Shown piece by piece: positions 57,106 through 64,000 of a stretch of 64,000 bases of DNA. Position numbers and translations under genes: made by a program. The stretch is from Rana temporaria (lineage: Eukaryota; Chordata; Amphibia; Anura; Ranidae). Location of the stretch: the NCBI RefSeq assembly GCF_905171775.1, contig NC_053493.1, positions 248,650,438 through 248,714,437 of the forward strand. Reading direction: 5' to 3'. The notes under the pieces were generated by a model. It was not told where the DNA came from. It did no database searches and was given only the letters and a program-made list of their open reading frames with translations. How positions within the stretch are numbered: position 1 is the stretch's first letter; every line of letters begins with the position of its first letter.

Positions 57106-58414
57106 ATGGACAACATGGAGGTGTATTCTAGCTCAAGCCAGGAGGCAGGCCAGGCCCAACCACGCCGCAGATTCCGCTGCAGAGCCTCCAACATGAGTTT
57201 TAATGAAATGGTGGAGATGGTCACCATATTGAGGAGGGAGGACTATGATGCCAAGCATGGCCCCTACATGCATCCCAATAAAGTAAAAGCACAAATTATG
57301 GAGAAGGTCATCCGTAGGCTCCAGCGGAAGTTTGGGAAAACCAGGAGCAGAGAGCACCTGCGCAAAAGGTGGTCGGATTTAAAAAAAAGGGAACCCCACC
57401 AACTTGCCAAAATTAATAGGGTGATTCGAAGAAGAAGTACGTTTTTTCCATGTGTATTAATTATTTTGGTGTGTTCTTTGTGCCATGTTTTTTATTTTTG
57501 CAGGTTGACCATAATGAATATTATGAATGTGGACGCATGATGCAGTCGTCGTAGTCGTCGTTCATTCGCTGACTTTCAATAATCCAATACCATATTAATG
57601 AGAAATGGCATCATGCCTAGTTTGCATGTGCAAAGGGGAGTTGAAGCACTGTATCTGAACTAAAATCGTAAATTTAGGAATTGTGGGCGAATGAACGACG
57701 ACTCCTATGACCAATTAGTCGACACAAATATGAAAGTTGTGACATTTTTGGGGCTTAAAAAAAAGGTGTATTCAATTCTGGTATTGATGTAAATGTGTTT
57801 CAGCTTATTTTATAAGAAACGTAAATACCTTGAGATTCCCAAAAAGGAGCGTTTGCTACTCCTTTTTTTATTGAACATGTGTACTCAGTAGCACAATTGT
57901 TTGTCACAATCACAACCTATGTTGGGTCACACACAGGGGTGAGCAGATCCAGGGGAGACTTGGTTAGCTTACATATATAATAAAAAAAATTTGGTCAACA
58001 GATTTGACATTACTTTGTGAATGGATTAAATACTGGTCTATTTTCTTGATAATTGTTTAAAAATCAACAATATTGCCCTTTTGTTTATAATTTCTGAATA
58101 TTTTTGGGTCATTTCATGCCGCTCGTAATGTTTTAACCTCATGTTTTCCCTTTCTTCAATCTTGTAGGGCACAATGAAGCAGAAAGGCAGGAGGCACAAG
58201 CCAATCAAGCCACACCCCCGAGGGATGTAGATGAAGAGGAACCTGCCTCAACATCCGGTAAAGTAACATATACCACATTTTCAGTGAATATAGATATAGG
58301 CATACAATCTTTTAACACATGTTTTGGTTCCACATTTCAGGAGGAAATCGGGCTGGTCAGGGACTGGACACGTATAGTGTATCAAAACAACGCTGTGGAA
58401 CCCCTTGTAATTGA
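57106..58414 (+). CDS. Myb/SANT-like protein of the Harbinger element
   Basis: Starts at the ATG at 57106 (MDNMEVYSSSSQEAGQAQ). Exon 57106-57436 encodes a basic trihelix-type domain: MSFNEMVEMVTILRRE, then PNKVKAQIMEKVIRRLQRKF, then REHLRKRWSDLKKREPHQL. The middle helix and the RWSDLK turn are typical of Harbinger Myb/SANT proteins. Exon 58168-58257 (acceptor CTTGTAG, donor GTAAAGT) adds an acidic RHNEAERQEAQANQ to DEEEPASTSG stretch in phase. A third exon from 58341 (acceptor ATTTCAG) stays open to a stop at 58412-58414. Its tail past about 58380 is antisense transposase sequence, so the natural C-terminus is lost. In the family such proteins recognise transposon ends and recruit the nuclease; here that is inference. 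Confidence 0.75.
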
Positions 58415-59619
58415 AGAAATGGGATCCACTATGGGGTGGGGGCACAATGCGGATGTGCTTGCCATCAATGGCTCCTCCGCAGTTCGGAAAGTTCCAACGC
58501 TGGGAGAAGTCCGCTGCCACAGTCTGCCATTCCTGTGGCGTGGTGGGGAACTGGATAGAAAGAAAATAAAAAATACATTCAAACAAACATTTTGAACAGA
58601 ATATAGCTAAAATTACAAGGGATCCCACCAACAATTCCACAAAAAAGGTTAGTATTAAAAAATAACATGTGAACACTAAGCATATTAATCACCCCCTCTG
58701 ATGTTCAAAAAATATATTTAGGGGGAGTGGGGGCCCAAGATGAGTTTCTCACATGAGAAACAACCCCACAAAAAAGAAAAAATAATAAGAAAAATAATTA
58801 TTATTATGTAGTTCAAAAATCTAGGGGGGGGGGTTTGGACAATGGAGGCCACAAATAAACGGGGATATAGGGACACACAAAATGCAGCACTACAATGGAG
58901 GCCACAAATAAACGGGGATATAGGGACACACAAAATGCAGCACTACAATGGAGGCCACAAATAAACGGGGATATAGGGACTATGCTAGGTGGGTTTGGCC
59001 ACAACATAGAATGATGGACAGGTTGGCTAAATTAAATAAACATGTAGGGCTTTACAAATTGTGTAGAACAGCATACATAGAGACAAAGTGAGCATTCTGA
59101 GCATATTAGAAACATTTTTTTTTTGCTTTTTTTGGGCCATAGTTTGACCATTGAAAGAACACCACTTACCTTAACATAGTCCTCCTGAAGAACCTATATG
59201 ATGGCCGAACAGGTCTCCGGGATTATGAGGCCCAGAGCCTGGGGGGAGATGCCCGTCGAGAACTTCAAGTCCTGCAGACTTCTCCCTGTTGCAAGGTAGC
59301 GCAACGTAGCAACTAGCCTCTGCTCAGCAGTGATGGCTTCCCGCATAACGGTGTCCTGCCTGGTGATATATGGCGACACCAAAGCCAAAAGCTGCTGAAA
59401 TACGGGGTCAGACATCCTAAGAAAATTCCTGAAATCATCAGGGTTATTTTCTCGGATCTCCCGCAGCAGAGGCATATGAGAGAACTGGTCCCTGCGTAGC
59501 AACCAGTTCTTGGTCCACAACCTCCTCCTCACCCTGTTCATGGACCGTCGCTGGGATGCAGCACACATCCTAACAACAAGCACAGCACGATCTCGGCGAC
59601 GAGTTCGTACCCGCAACAT
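58281..59619 (-). pseudogene. PIF/Harbinger DDE transposase, truncated
   Basis: Exon 1 (59619-59170) runs from an ATG through PLLREIRENNPDDFRNFLRM, VFQQLLALVSPYI, AITAEQRLVATLRYLATG and SLQDLKFSTGISPQALG, the helical region typical of the nuclease. An in-frame TAG at 59196-59194 lies just before VLQEDYVK and the GTAAGT donor. Exon 2 begins at 58550 (acceptor CTATCCAG) in phase 0 with FPTTPQEWQTVAADFSQRW, then GGAIDGKHI holding the first catalytic Asp, then FFNYKGFHSVVL. Homology ends abruptly at about 58380, where the Myb-like gene's last exon is joined in reverse. The second catalytic Asp and the Glu are therefore absent. Stop codon plus deletion make this copy inactive; it is transcribed convergently with the Myb-like gene. 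Confidence 0.9.
58839..58981. repeat. 53-bp tandem repeat, ~2.7 copies
   Basis: Near-identical copies starting ACAATGGAGGCCACAAATAA, inside the transposase intron (58551-59169). Near identity indicates a recent expansion. Confidence 0.9.
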
Positions 59620-60748
59620 GGCTAGAAAACGGTCGTCAAATCAGATCAGACTAAAAATTACGCCCTGAAGTAAAGAATGGCCTTTGAAGAACGACCTGCT
59701 AAACAGCACCGTGCACACAAAACGTAATGCCAAAACAAATACGTCCTTAGTACAAGCACTGTATCACAGATCCGACAACAAATAGACAAACTGTACGACA
59801 GAAAACGAAATTTAAAGCACAGTCACTGAAAATCACGAATCGTATCTCACCAAACTTTTACTAACACGCAGCAACACGATTGCAGCAAAAGAGGCCGTCT
59901 TCCGCATGGAAACGACCCTTTATAGTGACGTCGTGCGTGATTGACGGAACTGCGCTGTGCTAGAGCGTTGTGAAAAAGCTATGGTGTGTATGCTACGTCG
60001 TTGTTCAAATTGAAGTTTGAAAAATGACGTTTTTTTAAAGCACATAAAGCGTCGCATTTTTACATCGCAGAAAGCGATGGTGTGTACGCGGCATAAGATA
60101 CACTACGCCGCTGCAACTTTTTTTTTTTTCGAATCCTCAACTAATTTACGCCATAAGTTACGGTGGCGTAGTGTATCTTTGGCGGCGTAAGGGCACGGAA
60201 TTCAAATGGATGTAATGGGGCGTGTTTTATGTAAATACGTCTTGACCCGACGTAAACAACGTTTTTTTTAACTGCGCATGCGCCGTCCGAGGGGGTATCC
60301 CAGTGTGCATGCTCCAAATGAAATCGGAACCAGCCAATGCTTACGACGGTGACGTCATTCTACGCAAATCCCTATTCGAGAACTACTTATGCAAACAACT
60401 TAAAAAATTCAAAATTGAATGCGGGAACGACGGCCATACTTAACATTGAAAAAGCCGAACGAAAACGACGTAAAAAATGCGCCGGCCGGACGTACGTTTG
60501 TGGATCGCCGTAAATAGCTAATTTGCATACTCAACGCGGAAATCAACGGAAACGCCACCTAGCGGCCGCCGAAATATTGCACCTTAAGATCCGACGGCGT
60601 ATTAAGATGTACGCCTGTCGGATCCCTCCGAGATGCCGTCGTATCTTGTTTTGTAGATACAAAACAAAGATACGACGCAGCAATTTTAAAATTACGTCGG
60701 CGTATCAATAGATACGCCGGTGTAATCCTTTTGTGGATCTGCCCCTTA

Positions 60749-61145
60749 GTGTCTACTATTGTTTTCCTGAAATGTTCCCTTTATTTTTACCTTAATGATG
60801 CTGATTGTAATACATTTCCTCTTTTAGGATGACACTTATTTTGTTGTATATTTATGGAAAGAGCAGCTTTGTCACCCTAAGCTGCTCACTTACATTTTGG
60901 ATTTCAGGCTGACAGCATGTGTCTATAGACTAAACCTAAGGAGGAGACAGTCCAAGACATTATTATAGGATGTGTTCCTGCACATAGTATATTAGTGCAT
61001 GAAGAAGACTCCTCCAAAATAAGAGCCGTGTGAAAAGATTGTATAACAAATCCTTATTGAAACTAAAAAAATGTTGTAGTCCATCAGTCTTAAACCATAT
61101 GCAAGCTTTTTTTTGCCTAGGGCTCAGTAATGCTTTAAATCTTTA
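60749..61145. other. No gene or clear repeat seen
   Basis: No recognised structure between the outer MITE and the LINE fragment. Confidence 0.35.
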
Positions 61146-61273
61146 AATAGGCTATCCTCTATTCAGTACACCATGAATTCTGCTGTCAGACACCTACAAA
61201 CTATTCAGCATCTGCTACCCCTCTCTGCCAATCCCTCCATTGGCTACCACTCACCCAACAAATTAAATACTAA

Positions 61274-61691
61274 AGCCTTGTACACACGATAGGTTAACCA
61301 GAGCACAACAGTCTGAAGGACCGTTTTCATTGGTCAAAACCGATCGTGTGTAGGCCCCATAGGTTATTTAACCATAGGTTAAAAAAAAGACAACTTGCTT
61401 TAAAATCAACCTAGGGATTGGTAACCGATAGGTCAAAACCGATCGTTATTAGGCAAAAATTAGGTTAAAAACCCACGCATGCTCAGAATCAAGTCGACGC
61501 ATGCTTGGTAGCATTGAACTTTGTTTTTTTCAGCACGTCGTTGTGTTTTACGTCACCGCGTTCTGACACGATCGGTTATTTAACCTATGGTGTGTAGGCG
61601 TGACGGACCATCAGTCAGCTTCATTGGTTAACCTATGACAATGGTCCTTTAGACCATTGTCCTCTGGTTAACCTATCGTCTGTACAAAGCT
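61274..61691. mobile_element. Harbinger-type MITE within the LINE
   Basis: Ends AGCCTTGTACACACGATAGG / CCTATCGTCTGTACAAAGCT, TAA duplication (61271-61273, 61692-61694). Body shares TCAAGTCGACGCATGC and GTTGTGTTTTACGTCACCGC with 3026-3436 in reverse. Mirror pairs GGTTAACC. Confidence 0.85.
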
Positions 61692-62161
61692 TAACAATGA
61701 CTTACAGAGCCAGCCAAAACTTGGCCTCTAGCTACATCACCAACCTAGTCTCAAAATACCAACTAAATTGTTTTCTTCGTACCTTCTGCACCCTAGCTCC
61801 CTCATCACATCTTCCCATGCTTGCCTCCAGGACTTCTCCTGAGCCTCTCCCATCCTTTGGAATTCCCTACGCCAATCTGTCAGATTATCTCCTACTTTAT
61901 ACACTTTTAGGAGATCCCTGAAAACCTTTCTCTTCAGAGAAGCCTATCCTGCCTCCACCCAACAACTGTACATTCCTATTCTTCATCATCTCGTTCCCCA
62001 CAGTTATTACCTTTTGTATCACTTGACCCTCCCTCCTAAATTGTAAGTTCTAAAGAGCATAGCCCTCTGATTCCTCTTGTATTAAACTGTATTGTAACTG
62101 TACTGTTTTCCCTAATGTGGTAAAGCAGAGCAAAAATTGTTGGCGCTTTAAAAATCCTGTA

Positions 62162-62162
62162 A

Positions 62163-62206
<44 letters not shown>
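62162..62206. repeat. (TAA)n microsatellite
   Basis: About fifteen TAA units forming the 3' tail of the LINE, as is common for this kind of retrotransposon. Confidence 0.9.
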
Positions 62207-62207
<1 letters not shown>

Positions 62208-62636
62208 CTGCATGCTCTGAGATTTTCCTCTCAATCCCTGAGTTGCTGACCCAGAATAAACAGCTAGTACAGTATGTACATAGCACTGACTGGACTTTGA
62301 CTTTAATTACAGGATTTTTTTTTAAATAAAAAAACAAAGCAGGCATGACCTGAAAATATTTAAGTGCACTTGTGAATATTTATCTTACCTGGAATACTAC
62401 CTTATAAATCAGCTCATCCCACAAAATATTGTGTGCTATGTTGAAACTATGAATATTGTGTAAGAGAAAGAAAAACAAGCTTTTGTTTGCTCCATTACTA
62501 GCATCAATAGACAAATCTGCTTGGGTTCGAATCAAGGGCGGGTTTGGCAAACAGCTCCAAAAACCCACAAATTGTGAACTTAATTGTAAACCCTTTTGAA
62601 GTCAATGGGAGTAGAATCTTTGAAGGATAATAGACA

Positions 62637-64000
62637 AGGGGCCTGATTTACCAAGCCTTTACTCCATGACTCATGGAGTAAAAGCAGGAGTAGCAGCCGT
62701 TTGGCCATTTACTAAAGAAATACGCTGCTAGTGCAGTGTATTTCCCTAGTTACTAATGTGCTCCGTGCGCCCAGGAGAGGGTGCATTGTGCACCAGTACA
62801 GACCTGGCGCACGGCACATTAAACTATAAATTGCGGGGGTTTGGGCGGGAGTTTATTAAGGGGGGAGGTGGGGGGATGCAGGGGAAGTGAAGTGACATGT
62901 GTTTTGAAGTGTTTGGCGGGCCGAATTGAAAGGGAAAGTGTTTTTTGAAAACAGATCCCCGTACGCTTGCACAGTGCGCCTGAACCTCGGGAGGTTCATT
63001 TGCATACTGGGCATGCGCAGAGAGAAAAGTCAGGGATTCCCGTGCGCCCTGTCAGTACGCCGTGAAAATCTTGGTAAATACCAAGCGGCGTACCCGTGAA
63101 TGCGCTGCGTGACGCGGCGCACGGGAATCTCCGAGCTGTTTTCAGCCCTGAAGGGGAACTCGGCGCCAAATTTCAAACTTGAAATCGGCGCGGGTCCCCC
63201 TTCAGGGCTACATTAGGCTCTTAGGCTTGGTCCGGAACGTGAGGGGTTAAACCCGCGCCGTTTCGGCGCGGGGGTCCCCCCCAGATCCAAACCAAGCCCT
63301 CATCCCAAGCATGCAGTCTGGCCCGGACAGGAATGGGGGAGGGGACGAGCGAGCGGCCCCCCCCTCCTGAGCCGTACCAGACCGCATGCCCTCAACATGG
63401 GGGAGTGTGTGCTGTGGGGGAGGGGGGCACTGCCCCCCCACCCCAAAGCACTCTTGCCCCCATGTCGATAGGGACAAGAGCCTCTTCCCGACAACCCTTG
63501 CCGTTGGTTGTCGGGGTATGCGGGCGGGGCTAATCGGAATCTGTGAGCTCCCTTTAATAAGGGGGCCCCCAGATGCCGGCCCCCCACCCTATGTGAATGA
63601 GTATGGGGTACATCGTACCTCTACCCATTCACATGGGGGAAATGTAAAGTAAAAAAAAAACACCACACAGAATAAAATATTTTATTAATCTGCTCCGGAG
63701 CCCCCCCTTTCTTCTTTAGCTCTCTTAGAAGGGGGGGTTTCTTCTCTCCCGATCTTCCGCCGGGACCCTGGGCTTCGGTGATTTCTGCCGGGGGAGGGCG
63801 CCATCCCTCGGTCCTCTCCGGAGCCTTCCGCCGGATGCCCCCACCCCATTAAAGCTCTTTTTCATTAGGGAGGGGCATCCGGACTTCGGGGTCTTCTGCC
63901 GGGGGATGGCGCCTATCCCCCGGTCTTTCCGGTGCCTTCCGCCAGGGTTCCGGTCTTCCTGGTCTTCTGCCGGGGGTGCGCCAACTCCCCGGTCTTTTCT
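62637..64000. mobile_element. Start of a large GC-rich element, runs off window
   Basis: Begins GGGGCCTGATTTACCAAGCC, in the same style as the Harbinger GGGGCAGATCCAC ends, after an AT-rich flank. GC content then rises sharply with GCGCCGTTTCGGCGCGGG and CCCCC/GGGGG-rich tracts. From about 63740 degenerate repeats of TCTTCTGCCGGGGG with CCGGTCTTTCCGG-type motifs run to the window edge. No coding region is supported. Superfamily uncertain because the other end is outside. Confidence 0.4.

Larger units (their letters stand above)
54173..60093. mobile_element. 5.9-kb three-gene PIF/Harbinger element
   Basis: Perfect 31-bp inverted ends starting TGCCGCGTACACACCATCGC, TAA duplication (54170-54172, 60094-60096). 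Removing it restores GCGTATCTAAGATAC of the outer MITE. Gene order: MADF-domain protein (-), Myb/SANT-like protein (+), DDE nuclease (-). Perfect ends imply recent mobility, yet the nuclease is defective, so mobilisation in trans is likely. Non-coding ends (54173-55120 and 59620-60093) hold the subterminal segments shared with the 8254-8783 MITE. Confidence 0.9.
54120..60745. mobile_element. Outer ~702-bp Harbinger MITE, split
   Basis: Ends GGGGCAGATCCACA / TGTGGATCTGCCCC, TTA duplication (54117-54119, 60746-60748). Only 54120-54172 and 60097-60745 (plus one TAA) belong to it; the rest is the inner element. Body with the same GACGTAAACAACG and GATCCGACGGCG motifs as the other ~700-bp copies. 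Confidence 0.9.
61150..62206 (+). mobile_element. LINE 3' end (Rex1/CR1-like), split by a MITE
   Basis: Before the MITE, the plus strand encodes CQSLHWLPLTQQIKY, the 'LHWLP' motif found in the C-terminal part of LINE proteins. After it follow YITNLVSKYQLN and a PSFGIPYANL-like remnant of 'WNSLP', then CTTCTCTTCAGAGAAGCCTA-type sequence and a 3' tail TGGCGCTTTAAAAATCCTGT that passes into (TAA)n. Stops and frame changes show it is dead. The clade call is tentative. Confidence 0.65.

Noticed and set aside
62050..62346. Minus-strand frame with a Tyr run
   Set aside because: Tyr run is the translated (TAA)n tail of the LINE.

Overview
This window reads as vertebrate, non-coding and heavily transposon-laden DNA. 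Its repeats (TTAA-flanked Kolobok/T2-like MITEs, Harbinger MITEs ending GTACACACGA, hAT MITEs, L2/CR1-type and Rex1/CR1-like LINEs, a Penelope-like element, solo LTRs) match what I know of anuran, probably ranid, frog genomes. The organism call is inference from repeat character, not from a diagnostic gene. There is no operon structure and no bacterial, tRNA, rRNA or CRISPR signal. No host protein-coding gene can be followed. Two short exon-like stretches with good splice borders (24700-24760 and 28286-28372, + strand) are the only host-gene candidates.

Layout. 1-1000: 3' half of an L2/CR1-like LINE (-). 3-10 kb: Harbinger-type and TTAA MITEs between repeat-poor stretches. 10-17.5 kb: a mariner-like element split by a Harbinger MITE; a hAT element carrying a ~23-bp satellite; a TTAA element; a hAT element with six CCAAT-box repeats. 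18.5-22 kb: a two-gene PIF/Harbinger relic with a spliced transposase (+) and a Myb/SANT-like gene (-). 22-30 kb: MITEs, a satellite, and a 78-bp tandem array broken by two transposons. 30.6-33.2 kb: a hAT end and a Penelope-like element. 33.2-36.1 kb: one TTAA-family element hit by three separate MITEs. 37.6-49 kb: more TIR elements and two solo LTRs of one family in opposite orientation. 50-53.3 kb: satellite-bearing hAT, Harbinger MITE, hAT MITE, and a Harbinger MITE inside a hAT MITE. 54.1-60.7 kb: a nested pair, an outer ~702-bp Harbinger MITE split by a 5,921-bp PIF/Harbinger element with perfect 31-bp TIRs. 61-62.2 kb: a LINE 3' end split by a MITE. 62.6-64 kb: the start of a GC-rich element that leaves the window.

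The most interesting system is the inner element at 54173-60093. It carries three genes: a MADF-domain protein (-), a Myb/SANT-like protein (+) that shares a short divergent promoter with the MADF gene, and a DDE nuclease (-). Its own copy is broken: the transposase has an in-frame stop and has lost its C-terminal half, so it would need a helper copy elsewhere. MITEs at 8254-8783 and 23102-23538 share its termini, and the first also shares subterminal sequence, so they look like deletion derivatives of the same family. The 18554-22006 element likewise shares ends with six ~700-bp MITEs in the window.
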